The notes beneath the pieces were generated by a model that saw nothing but the letters and a program-made list of their open reading frames with translations, did no database searches and was not told where the DNA came from. Shown piece by piece: positions 22,109 through 33,702 of a stretch of DNA of 64,000 nt. The DNA lies in assembly GCA_037447655.1 (NCBI GenBank), contig JBBHKE010000928.1:1-64000 (forward strand), in the 5' to 3' direction. A program made the translations under genes and the position numbers. This stretch comes from Zygnema cylindricum. Taxonomy: Eukaryota; Streptophyta; Zygnematophyceae; Zygnematales; Zygnemataceae. Position 1 is the first letter of the stretch, and each line of letters opens with the position of its first letter.

Positions 22109-23146
22109 TAGTACACAGAATGTCTTGCATATATAAAGCCTTTAGGTTTACACTCGCACTTTTGACTTTGGCAATGAATGAGTGCCACTCTGGCAAGCAA
22201 AAACTTTGATCGACAACACCTTTGTGTAGCTTGGACTCCCCTGAGTTGGCAGCAGAAAAATCACTGAAATTGCTCACCTAAGCATTAAGTTATGGTTGTT
22301 CAAAGACATCATATTTATACAGATGGCCTCTGGAAAAGAGGGCTTTTAAAAAATTGTTGAAGTCCTAAGAACCTAGTCATAACTCCTCTAGACAAGTGAA
22401 AGAATCGTACGCTAAATATTCTACAAACAAAGTACGGTAGCCGCCGTACTTTATGTATAGAAATATTCGACACCACTCTCGGTCTGCCAGAAGGCAAATA
22501 AGTCGTCTCTATTCTATCCCTTTTTTCTCTAGCATCCTATAGGATGGTGCCACGCGTCATCTTCCTCCACTTTGGCGAAGTGCTCAAAAAAAAACCTTTC
22601 TGGCATGCCCGCACTCACGCGTGCCGTCCGTTCGTAATTCGGCGATCAATGTCGGTTGTTCGATTGTTACGTGTTGAACGTTGAATTTCTACTGTCGTCA
22701 TCCCGTTTGACCGTTGAAATTCGTCTTACTTTCGACCGTTGATCCGCAGGCGACATTTGATATCGTTTCGTTCATTTCGTGGGGTACATTATTTCGTGCG
22801 GTACTATACGTTTCTATGTTTTATTTCGTTCCGTAAGCCCCTAAATGGAATGTGTTGCCGCGTTGCTCTTTAAATACTTATCAAATATAATGTGGGTATC
22901 GATTCATCAAGACCTACCGGATAAGGCGGACGGCTATTCCGTATGGCTGTCATCCGCAGGTCACAGGTTGAAATCCAGTCCTTGGCAGTCTATCTTTTGC
23001 AGGAGCTCAATCTTCTCCCTGCCTTCTCATGTGCCTGAGGCAGCCATGGCTGCGTGCTAGTTCCTAGTGACTACGAAAAGTATGAGAACTGTAGAATGCC
23101 CATAGACTGACTAAGAAGATAGATTATAAAATACCCTTTTTCAACA
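22089..23146 (-). repeat. 5' LTR of copia element A
   Basis: On the - strand the LTR begins TGTTGAAAAAGGG (at 23146) and ends ...CACGGAATTACA (22089), TG..CA, about 1058 bp. The gag ATG at 22108 lies inside it. The next 16 bases are AGTTATGGGCCCACCC, the initiator-tRNA type primer site. A tRNA-like block with B-box-like AGGTTGAAATCC is at about 22920-22985. Confidence 0.75.
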
Positions 23147-25447
23147 GCATGGAGACTTAGAAGAAGTGATTTATATGAAGCAACTTGAAATGTATGCCGA
23201 GACCGGAAAATAAAATATGTTTTGTAAGTTGTTGAAATCCTTGTACGGTCTTAAGTACGCCCCTCGTCAGTGGAATCTGAAACTATATGAGTTTATAACC
23301 GGTCTTGACTTCGTAAGGATTAGTTCAGATTGTTGTCCATAGCCATTTTAAGCTATGGATTTACCCTCGGAAGCACCACAGACTACCCCAAAACAGCCTA
23401 CTTTGATTCCACTCGGAATTCTTCATAATAACCAAACCGAGCTGAAACTTCTCAAACAGATAGTTACTAGGCCAATAAGTAATCCCACCAATTTTCATAT
23501 AACATTACCAAAACGAATAATCACAACACTCAGTCAAAGTTGCAAAAAAACAGCCTGCCAGAACATTGATAAATCTGACCAACTTCGCAATGAATCCCAA
23601 AGGAAATCAGACACAAAATAGGTCTGCAAATTTGACACAATATTCGAAATACAAAGAGGAACACACATGCAAAATTTCAGATAATTCTGCGAATAGAACT
23701 GAGAGCATTTCTCAGATGAAATTCCCAAAAAGGAGCAAAAACAGTTTCGGTCCAAAAAGGTTCCCTTAGTCTAAAAAGGACTAAGTCCTACAAATATACA
23801 CTACAGCTTACTACTAGCTGTACGGAGGAATACCAGCCGTACGTAATCAACCAAATACCTCAATTAATGTGAGCGTACCTGAGATCTACACTAATAATTA
23901 ATACACAGGACAAAACATTGTTAAATATTTACAAGTCTTACGAATTCCATCAAACGAGTCTAGAACGTCCACAATAAACATCATGTGATGGACGCGATTT
24001 CGCGTCCCTCACCAAACTGACGGCGCCGCCGTCCGTAGCTCTTGTTCAGCACCCTTGATGTCGTGAAGCATAATGACCAAAATCCGCTTGGCGAAATGAC
24101 ATCACTCCATCCAAATTAGTCCGTACCGGCGACGTACTTCTTCAAAAACATTCTAGATCGGATCGCTTCGCGATTCGCCCTACATTTGACTTACATATTC
24201 CGTACTTCACGCCACCCACTTAGTTCCGTATATCCCAAAAACAATTAGTTACATTACTCCCCCCAATCCACAAATCCATTTGAACCTCCACAGTAAATCC
24301 AAATAGCATACGCATTAAAATCGCGTACTGTACTCATGAACCATTGTGTACGCATGAAACGAAATGCACGTATGAAACTAAATTTTCAAACCAACACATA
24401 TGACTCAGTTTATGTTATGGAAGGGGAAGATGGAAATGTTTACATTGCGGTATATGTAGATGATTTGTTGCTGCTTAGTAAGTCATTGAATGAGATTAAA
24501 ATAATAAAGGCAGCCTTAAATTCAAGATTTGAGATGAAGGATTTAGGGGAGGCAAAGTATATTCTAAGAATTTAAGTAGAAAGGGATAAAGACAAGAGAT
24601 TAAACTATCTAACGCAGCGGGAAGCGATAAGGAATGTGCTTTAATAATTCAATATGGTAGGGGCAAAGGGAAGTGCCACTCCCATGGAATTTAAGGATAA
24701 AGTAGAAGGCATTGAGACCGGTGGAGGAGTCATTTTTGACGACACTTTGGAGTTAGGGGATGCAGATTTTATGGCCACTATTCCATACCGACAGATTGTT
24801 GGCAGCCTAATCTACTTCATGATTAGCACGAGCCCGGACATTGCGGCAGTAGTTGGTGCTTTGAGCCGAAGTTTGCAAAATCCGAGGAAAACAGATTGGG
24901 AGGCAGCAAAGAGGGTTCTTCGGTACCTTGCAGGGACACCAAATCTTCAACTTGCTCTTAGTGGAGACGAAGTAAAACTTCAGAATTGAAGCGATGCTAG
25001 CTACGGAGACATGCCTAGCCGCTGTTCCACCACCAGATTTATTTTGAAGATTGGAAGTGGAACATGCTGCTAGAGCAGCAAGCTTCAAAAGGAAAAATCT
25101 CAGTCTACGATGGAGGCTGAATATATGGCACCAAGCTCAGCTGTCAAGGAGTTACTGAGGGTAAAGTCTCTCCTTCAAGAACTTCATTTTATGCAATCCG
25201 GACCTCAAATAGCGTTGTGTGATAACCAGACAGCTATTGTGATTGCATCTAACCCGAGTCATCAGTTCAAAAGCAAACACATTGATATCAAGTTAAATTT
25301 TGTGGGAGAGAAGGTGATGAATAGAATTTTGAAACTGATTTATTTGCCGGATGAGATGATGGTAGCCGATATGATGACTTAGGCTCTACCAGCACCTAAA
25401 TTGAAGTTCTGCAGAGAGGAATGTGACTTAGAGGTTGAGATGGTCTA
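23147..25447 (+). pseudogene. Copia RT and RNase H fragment (element B)
   Basis: + strand coding remains of a copia polyprotein: CKLLKSLYGLKYAPRQWN (about 23220), then a 1.05-kb interruption, then VYIAVYVDDLLLLSKS (the RT YVDD box), IPYRQIVGSLIYFM, and RNase H (STMEAEYMA, CDNQTAIVIA, SKHIDIKLNFV, DMMT). It ends with a polypurine tract and LTR at 25462. There are in-frame stops in the 24575-24660, 24990 and 25381 areas. Gag, protease and integrase are lost at the junction with element A. Confidence 0.82.
23340..24400 (-). mobile_element. LTR-like insertion inside element B
   Basis: The RT reading frame of element B is interrupted between the RISSD block (near 23330) and SVYVMEGED (24397 onward). 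The inserted sequence has no coding content. Around 23770-23930 it has the layout of the second copia family's LTR (CTAAGTCCTA, then a GTACCTGAGATCTACAC-like block; compare 40840-40925). I read it as a solo LTR of that family in - orientation; exact ends are not determined. Confidence 0.45.
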
Positions 25448-25461
25448 AAGGTTTAGGGGAG

Positions 25462-26257
25462 TGTTGTTTTGGAAACCTTTAGTCCTCTCTATATCTCGTG
25501 TGTGAGAAAGACATTTCGGAATAAGTATTTTTGTGTGCAGGCTTATTTATCGTAGAAAGGTTTTTAGTGTGGTATGTAAGTCCGAAGAGAGTACACGGGT
25601 AGAGTACACTCCAGGCACACGTGTCGGTCTATGGAGAAGTCAAGATTGTGTGTTACGGATGATGAAAAGTACAGTTTCGTTTGAGGACTTGGTTTACACG
25701 TGGAGGTTCACCTTCGGTGATGAAAGAATGAAGTAATTCAGTTTTTTGGAAGAGAAATATTGGCCGCGCCGTCATTTCAGCGGGCGAACTTTGACCGCGT
25801 ACTATTTCATTTTAGCGGCTGGTAGTTTTAGGTTTGTTGTAAATAATTGTGTACGATTGAAGGCGCGGCTTTGTTTTGATAAGGTTTATTGTACCGGTCG
25901 ACCAACGGTGTAGATCAGCTGCAGGTTCACTTGTTTCTATAGGACTTAGAATATTTTGGAGTTAGGAATTCCTTGTATGGAAAAAACTGCAAAAGCGATT
26001 TTGGGAGTTTCAAGTTTGAAGATCATTGTTATCTTTGGACAGAACCTTGTGAAATTCTGCACGTGTTTTCTTAGGTATATGATTTATATTGTGGAAAATT
26101 TATAGACCTCGCATTAGTCTGGTTTGCTTGGGGCTTCATTGTGAAGTTGGTCTTATGTGGGTTTTTTGTGAGAGTTTTCTCTTTGTCTCTTGAATACTAT
26201 GGCAACTGCTGGTGCTTCTTCTTCTTCTTTCGGGGCATCGGTTGCCTTAGGACAACA
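25462..26257 (+). repeat. 3' LTR of copia element B
   Basis: Starts TGTTGTTTTGGAAACC after the purine tract GGTTTAGGGGAG and ends GCCTTAGGACAACA; about 796 bp. Near its end it encodes ATG GCA ACT GCT GGT GCT and a Ser run up to LGQQ, so this LTR also carries the start of its gag. This parallels the family at 52269-52327, where EQQVMG spans the LTR end. Confidence 0.75.
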
Positions 26258-26535
26258 GAGGGTTTAGAGAGGGATAAATAAATTAGAAAATTTGGTAGGT
26301 AGCCGCCTCTCTCCCAGAGTGCTTTTGTACAAAAGGTCAACTTTGACCCTTTATAACTTATTGCTCAAGGGAGCAAATTTAGAGATACTTTTTGCTATCG
26401 ACTCAAGGGAGTCTTCAGAGTTTTTGTCTATCAAGGTGGTAGTTATTCTTCTCTAAACACAAAGGGGTCACGGTTATCCTAGGGGCTTCGTATGAGCTGC
26501 CCATTATGAGGACCTATGGAGGTCTCTGAATTGCA
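26258..26535 (+). repeat. Truncated copia LTR (3' part)
   Basis: Matches the downstream part of the 45211-46252 LTR in inverse orientation (CTCTCTCCCAGAG, GTACAAAAGGTCAACTTTGACC, AACACAAAGGGGTCA). It ends CTATGGAGGTCTCTGAATTGCA, that is, an LTR end containing a gag-start-like ATG-less copy. It abuts the gypsy fragment. Confidence 0.65.
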
Positions 26536-27657
26536 CTAATTGTTAGAGGTTGGGGAGTAGTCTGGGAATTTAAAAAAGAAGTTCGGAGACGATCGCAAGT
26601 GGCACATTTGTGCAAAATAGCTGCAACATCGAATTGCATTCCTGACCACAAATACCGTGCTTGAACTAGGCTTAACGTCCGCTTCGTACCGTAGTGGCCA
26701 AGCTCGGTGTGAACCTGCTCAATTAGAGAGAGCCGCTCAATGGGCCGTGGGACGTGCCTATGACTTCCGTCCGCTAGTAAACCCACTAAAGATCCTACGA
26801 GTTAGAGGTAGTTTTAAGCTCTCTTTTTCACTCTTACCTCTTTGTCCGCAGTAGTGCCGGACCGAAAGGTTTGTGAGGATAAACAAAAGAATGAGGGGTC
26901 CGTCACTTTATAGATCTGTGGCGGGACGATGATTCAGAATAGCGGCCAGGCAGTAAGTAATATAAGAACCCACAGACATGGCGAGGGCATCGTCATCGTC
27001 AAAATCTTGTCGAACTTCGTTATCTGTCGTTTAGGGTAAATGATTTCGAGAAGTTCCGTCTGCGTTTAGACTAAGCAGACCGGGTCGGTGAATTATTTCA
27101 AAGTCATATTCTTGCAATATTAAAGCCCATAGGGCTAGCTTCCTAGAAAGCTTATTGTTAGTCATCAGCAAATGCAAGGGCTGATGATCAGTTAGAAGTG
27201 TGAAAGGCTCTACGTATAAACAATGGCAGAAGTGAACGACTCCCCAAACCGCAGCTAGACATTCCCCTTCATAACTACTATACTTTGATTCAACGCGGTT
27301 ATTGCTCCTATTCACGTAGGCAACTACGTAATCTTCTCCGCTCAACTCTTTTTGTGTCAAAATGGCATTGATTTTGGGTTTTCCAAAATATGTCTGGAGA
27401 CAAAAGGGGAGCTTCCGATTGGGGGGACGGAGAATCAGAACAATTGATAAGGCATTTTTTAAATTTTGAAATTCGAAAATCTGATCGGGACCCCATATGA
27501 AGGCCACTTCTTTCTTGAGAAGGTCGTTTAACGGGGATGCGATGGTACTATAGATAGATACGAACCTGCGATAATAATTAGCAAGTCCGAGAAAGGCTCG
27601 CAGACTTGTGAGGTCGGTGGGAGCCGGCAATTTATTGAATGCCTCTACCTTTGCTTC
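26536..27657 (-). pseudogene. Ty3/gypsy RNase H and integrase H2C2 fragment
   Basis: From 27650 down: EAKVEAFNKLPAPTDLTSLRAF and LGLANYYRRF (RT/RNase H junction), RSNNRVESKYSSYEGECLA, LLTDHQPLHLL and EYDFEIIHRPG (RNase H), a gap with stops, then LIEQVHTELGHYGTKRTL and CATCDRL (integrase zinc-binding H2C2) at 26514-26740. The first RNase H catalytic block is eroded. The upstream RT part lies at 40332-40536, because a copia element inserted between the two; the junction reads in frame across the gap. Confidence 0.85.
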
Positions 27658-28656
27658 CGTTGAATTATACTAGATTTATAGAGTATTTTGTAGGACTAAA
27701 TATATCAGTATATATAAAAAAAAAGTGTAGACAGCCTGCCTCCACCTCCTCTCTCTAGCCCCAATACTTGTTGTAGTCATTGAAGGATAGAGAGGGTGGT
27801 TGAGCCATGGCTGCCTTAGTTCAACACGCAGGACTAAAGAGTGACTTATGTCACTCTCAACAAAAGGTTGAGTCCGGCAGGACTCGAACCTCTTACCGGT
27901 AGAGTACGGTGTAGCCGTTAGCTCTAACCAGTCTGTTGTAGAAGTCCATTAAAGTACATAGGGTTTGATACGTTTTTAAACTTATACATGGTTTTCAAAC
28001 CGATTAACTAAGATGTGAACAAAGGAACATAGAACTAGTTAAAGTTTCAGTGCGGATGTTATTCACACAAAACAAATGATTCGAACATTTGTTTCGAGGG
28101 CCGACATTCAATGTCGGATATAATCCGACGGCATATATCACTGCCGCGATTGCGGAATGGTCACTTTGGTGTTTATGGACGTGGCATGACTTGGCGCCAC
28201 GTGGAGGGATAACATTTTGTCGCGGGAATTTCGGGGAACATACGGACGAGTGGAAGGGTAACACGGGTCTGCTCAGTGGCCTTGTCATACATATGCCGTA
28301 CAGAAAGGACATCGGCCGTAGTACCTTTGTACTTTACAGTTATTTGATTGGTTTACATTGTAGTAGATAGGGATTATGAGAGGGGTTAGGACTTAGTTTT
28401 TTTCGGATAGATAGTCACCTCTCTTTCTAAGAGTTTGCATAAATTGGCATTTTTGCCACCTCATAACTTTTCGGTTGGTTGGCCGTTTTCAATGATTTTT
28501 TTTGCTACGGACTTAGGGGAGTCCAAGATGCACAGGAGTGCAGTAAAACTATCAGTTTTCCTCTTGGAAAGGAGTTGTTGTGGCTTGAATTGGGTTAGTT
28601 TAAAACTATCAAGAGGCTTCTGAATTCAGTAGTCGAATGGAGGACACAAAATTGCA
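27658..28656 (+). repeat. 5' LTR of copia element 2
   Basis: Starts (C/T)GTTGAATTATACTAG and ends GGACACAAAATTGCA, about 999 bp; its partner is 32968-33702 plus 40060-40331. The ATG of gag at 28637 lies 20 bp before the LTR end. The next bases, AGTTATGGGCCCACCC, are the primer site. Left flank GCTTC (27653-27657) pairs with GCTTT after 40331 as a 5-bp target duplication with one change. Confidence 0.82.
27871..27933 (-). other. tRNA-like block in LTR (antisense to element 2)
   Basis: On the - strand: GACTGGTTAGAGCTAACGGC, then a B-box-like GGTTCGAGTCCTGCCGGAC. It resembles the D- and T-arm portions of a tRNA with Pol III A/B-box promoters. Counterparts lie at the same relative place in the LTRs at 34434-34497 and 39781-39843. 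It is not a complete tRNA gene. Confidence 0.45.
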
Positions 28657-31600
28657 AGTTATGGGCCCACCCTCTAGGGTGCCCACCTTTAATGGATCTG
28701 GGTTCATCTATTTGGAAGCCATGATGTTCGGGGCTTTGTGCGAAAAACGATACTGGGGTATCGTTAGTGGACAAGTGAAACGTCCACCTTCGAGAACTCC
28801 ACCAGGATTTGGAGGAGTAAGGTTTCCCGCAGCAATGACTGCTTCAACGAAAGAGGCAGATGATGGGGTCAACAGTGTGTTCGAAAAAGGGAGAGGGAAG
28901 GAGACATCCCTCACCCTTATTGCCATGGCACCGAGAGCGGCGCCTGTGAAGACCGCAGAGAACGATACACAAATGTGGGAAAATGTAAACATGGCTGCTA
29001 AGAAGTTCATTCTAAGACACCTCACTCAAGCATTGGCCACCCCTCACCTTCACATTTACAAGGCCAAGGAGTTGTGGGTGAGTTTGGTGGAGATTTATAG
29101 AGCTGGTACTATTCAAGAGCTCCAGTTGGCTGAGCAAAAGCTAGTGAGTTACACTTACAAAGGAGGAAAGATGTTAGATTATTGTAATGATCTCTCTTGT
29201 TTGTATATAGAGATGGAAAGTGCCGGTTGGACAGGTACAATGAAGATGAAAGTTAACACTCTCATCATGAAGTTACTAGAGGAGTACAGGAACGCACTGT
29301 ACCGAGTACAGGAAATAACTGATAGTTCATGGAAGTGGAATACAGTGGTCTAGATGATACTTATGCAGAAAACACAATAGAGATTAGGAGAGGAGGAAAG
29401 AGCATTCAAACTCTAGTTGCAGGAGGGGACCGATGGGGGAAGGATCCAAAGAAACCGTACAAAGGGGAAAGAGATCCGTCTGGAGGACTGAGGCCCCCAA
29501 AGGGTCTTTGTCTGTTCTAAAAAACGCCGGGACACTTCATAGCTGATTTTGTCAAGCTGTCGGAGCAAAGGCTCCTAAAGAACCGTGGAGGGGGTTCTTC
29601 CGGAGGGAAGAAGAGGCACTTGCGGTTACAAAAGTGAAAGGAGAAACCGAGGATGAGTCATCTGAGGAGGAGGACAGGGAGCTTCTTCTTGACGATAGTT
29701 TGGAGGAGAAGGAGATCCCTCGGAAACAAAAATGTGTTCTCGAAGCAATTCGGGAAGCTCCACAGGAAGAATGGGTTATCAACACAAGTGCATCCATGCA
29801 TATGTGTCGTGATAAACATTTCTTTACTAAGCTTGAAAAAATTCCTACTGTAGAGATAAAGTATGGGAATGGGAGAGTGGTTACAACAGATCTAGTGGGA
29901 TTGCTAGATCTGAAAGTCTAAGTGGAGGGAAAGACTTCTATACTCACCTTTTGAGATGTACTCTACATTCCTCTGCTGAGTAAAAATCTTTTCTCTACGT
30001 TTGTGTTAGATGACAAAGAGTTTGATACCTTCACTAGAAAGGGAGTCTTTACACCTAAGTATGGGGATGAAGTTTTTTTCACAGCTGATAAGGGTAGCCA
30101 AGGAATGTTTAGGTTTAACCTGAGTAATGAAAAGAAGAATGCTTACTATGTTGGTGTTCCTAAGTTGATGATTTGGCATAAGCGATTGGGGCATGTGCAT
30201 TTTGATAGGTTGAGGTAAATGAAAAAACTTGGAGTAGTAGAAGGCATAAAGTTTGGGGATAATGAAATGATCGATGATTATAGTGTCTGTGCTCAAGGTA
30301 AGGCTCACAAACTTCTTTTTCCCAAAGCCGCCACATATAGTGGTGAAAAAGCACTAGATCTTGTCCGCACAGATATCTGGGGACCTGCAAAAAAACCTTC
30401 GATTGGAGGAAAGAGGTTATAATGACAAAAACCGATGACTGGTCTAGGTACTCTAGAGTCTACTTCCTAAAAGCAAAGTCTGAAACATCAACTTACTTTA
30501 AAGAATATAAAGCTTGGAGTGATAAGTTGCATGGAACCCCCATTAAGAGAATGAAGAGTGATAATGGGGGGGAATAAATCTCTAAGCCGTTTGAGGAATA
30601 CTTGAGAGATGAGGGAGTTCAGCACCACAAAATCATACCATATAACCTGAAACAAAATAGGGTAGCTAAGAGGTTGAACCAAACACAATGAGATAGTGCA
30701 TACAGTATGTTCGCCGACAAGAATATAGGAAAGAGATTTTGGGCAGAAGCCATGAATCGTGCCAACTACGTTAAGAATAGAGTCCTTACCTCAACTCTAA
30801 AGGGAGTAACACCTTATGAGATATGGGTTAGAAGGAAACTTGATATCTCTCACCTTAAAGTATTCGGTAGCCAAGTTTACAATCTTGATACGGATAGGAA
30901 AAACTGGAAACTAGATGCTTAGGGAAAACCTGGATACTTTGTAGGATATGATGAGGATGTCAAGGGATATAGAGTCTATGACTTAGCAAAGAGAGATCAT
31001 TCTGGTCAAACACCTAGTTGTCATGGATGATGGGAAGTCATTTGACCCCTTTAAATATACCAAGAAGATAAGAATCAGATTTGAGTCTGAAGGTGAGGAG
31101 GACTCCATCCTTCCCGAAACGGACAAAAGTGAAACATGGATTGCAGATTCAAGGGAGATCCAAGAGATAGGAATTCCATCGGAAACCTCACATATTTCTA
31201 TGGAATTTAAGGAGACACAAGAGGAGGAACCGGGACCGGCTTCCATGGATAGGGTAGCCGATGAGACAGTAAGGAGAAATCTAAGACTTCCCTCCATCCC
31301 AACTTCAAAGTTTGAAAGAGGGAGTAGGAGCAGTAAATGGATTCAAGAAAAACAAGCCTCTCAGAAGGTAACTAAGCCATCTCACCTAGAGGAGCCTCAG
31401 TCATACTCGAAGGTAGTAAACAATCCACAGAAAGACAGATGGATTAGAGCCATAAATGATGAGATGGCCTCCATCATGGAAGCAAATACTTGGGAACTAG
31501 CGGACTGGCCTGCAGATAGTAAAACGATAGGTTGTAAATAGGAGTTTAAACTAAAACAGAACTCAGATAATACCATTGAAAGATAAAAGGCTTGATTGGT

Positions 31601-32954
31601 AGCAAAGGGATTCACCCAAAAGGAGGGGATTGACTATGAGGAGACTTTTGCTTCGGTTGTTCGGGTCCCATCAGTAAGGATTCTCCTCACTCTAGCAACA
31701 ATGGAAGACATGGAAATACACTTGATGGATATTAAAATTGCCTTTCTCAATGGTGAGTTAGAGGAAGAAATTTTCATGAGGCAACCATAAGGATTTGTGG
31801 AGAAAGGAGAAGAGAGCAAACTCAACAGGCTCATAAAGTCTTTATATGGACTGAAGCAGGCTCCCCGACAGTGCAATAAGAAACTAGATGAGTTTCTCAC
31901 AACTCTGGGATATATCCGGATCCGCTCTGACCATTCTATCTATATGTTTGAAGATGAGAATGGTGTCATTTATATTGCAATTTATGTGGATGATGTGCTT
32001 GTGTTAAGTAAATCTTTGGAAAAGATCAATAAGTTAAAGAAAGATCTTAGAAGCAAATTTGATATGAAGGATTTATGTGAGGCAAGATATGTTTTGGGGA
32101 TCCAAATAGAGAGAGATAGGGAGAAAAGGATTATCAGACTTGCTCACAAAAGAAGCAATAGGTAAAATGCTTGAGAAATTCCAGATGGAAAAGGCCAACA
32201 GTTATACCACTCCCATGGACTTCAAGAATAATTTTAGATGATCAAATGAGTCTAGAGGAGAGAAAGTTTATAAAGTCTATTCCTTATAGACAGATCGTAG
32301 GAAGTTTGATCTACTTTATGAACTGTACAAGGTCGGACATAGCGGTAACAGTAGGAGTCCTCAGTAGGAGTCTTAACGATCAAAGGAGGAAATATTGGGA
32401 GGCAGCCAAGAGAGTCATGAGATATCTGGTAGGAACCACAGAGTTATGGTTGCATTTGGGAGGGGAGCACAGTGATATCACTACTTGAAGTGATGCCATT
32501 CATGGGGATGCACGTATGAGAAGATGCACTTCTGGGTATGTGTTGTATGTGGGGGAAGGTGCATGCTTCTTAGAGCAGGAAACAACAAAAGGTGGTTGCT
32601 CATTCTACTATGGAGGCTGAGTACATGGCCTCTTATTTTGCTGTGAAAGAGTTGACGTGGGTCAAATCCTTGTTGCAAGACCTGGGGTATATAAAGGAGG
32701 GAGTGCATGAAGTGTTTTGTTATAATAAGGCTGCCATTGCAATTGCAACTAATCTAAAACATCATTTTAAGGCTAAGCATATAGACATACGATTGAGTTT
32801 TGTGAGGGGAAAAGTTGAGAATAAGATTGTGAATCTTGTATATAGATCTGATGAGGAAATGGTGGCTGATATGATGACAAAACCAGTGCCTTCTACCAAA
32901 TTAAAATATTGCAGAGAAAAATGTGGACTAAAATTGAAGTTAAAGTTAGACTAG
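28637..32954 (+). pseudogene. Copia polyprotein, inactivated (element 2)
   Basis: Full-length but dead gag-pol in the order gag (start MEDTKLQVMGPPSRVPTF), zinc knuckle (broken by a stop near 29518), protease (the DSGAS active site reads NTSAS), GAG-pre-integrase (WHKRLGHVHFDRLR), integrase (TDDWSRYSRVYFL, RMKSDNGG), RT (SLYGLKQAPRQCNK, YVDDVLVLSK) and RNase H (STMEAEYMAS, ADMMTKPVPS). At least a dozen stops and frameshifts interrupt it (for example near 29352, 29921, 30218, 30588, 30921, 31541, 32165). A purine tract AAAATAAGGGAAG follows the stop, then the 3' LTR at 32968. Confidence 0.9.
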
Positions 32955-32967
32955 AAAATAAGGGAAG

Positions 32968-33702
32968 TGTTGAATTATACTAGATTTATAGAGTATTTTC
33001 TAGGTCTAAATATATCAGTATAAAAAGAAAAAGAAAAGGGCGGACAACTTGCCTCCACCTCCTCTCTCTAGCCACCATACTTGTTGTAGTCACTGAAGGA
33101 TAGAGAGGGTGGTTGAGCCATGAGTGCCTTAGTTCAACAGGCAAGACTAAGAAGTGACTTGTGTCACTCTCAACAAAAGGTTGAGTCCCACGGGACTCGA
33201 ACCTTCGACCTGTAGAGTACGGTGTAGCTGTTAACACTAACCATTATGTCGTAGAAGTCTGTTAAAGTACATAGGGTTTGATACGTATTTAAACTTATAC
33301 ATGGTTTTGAAACCGATTAACTAAGATGTGAACTAAGGAACATAGAACTAGTTAAAGTTTCGGTGCGGACGTTATTTCGCACGAAACAAATGATTCGTAC
33401 ATTTGTTTAAAGGGCCGACATTCAATGTCAGATATTATCCGACGACATATATTACTACTGGGATCGCGGAATGGTCACTTTGGCATTTATGGACATGGCA
33501 TGACTTGGCGCCACGTGGAGGGATAACATTTGGTCGCGAGAATTCCGGGGAACATACGGAAGAGTGGAAGGGTGACACGGGACCACTCAGTGGCCTTGTC
33601 GTACACATGTTGTACAAAAAGGACATCGGCCATAGTACCTTTCTTTACTTTACAGTTATTTGATTTGTTCGTACTGTAGTAGATAGGGATTGTGAGAGGG
33701 GT
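32968..33702 (+). repeat. 3' LTR of copia element 2, first part
   Basis: TGTTGAATTATACTAG start, parallel to 27658 onward. At 33702 it is interrupted by copia element 3; the rest resumes at 40060 (GGGGT at 33698-33702 is repeated at 40055-40059). The two parts together make about 1007 bp, the expected LTR length. Confidence 0.88.
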
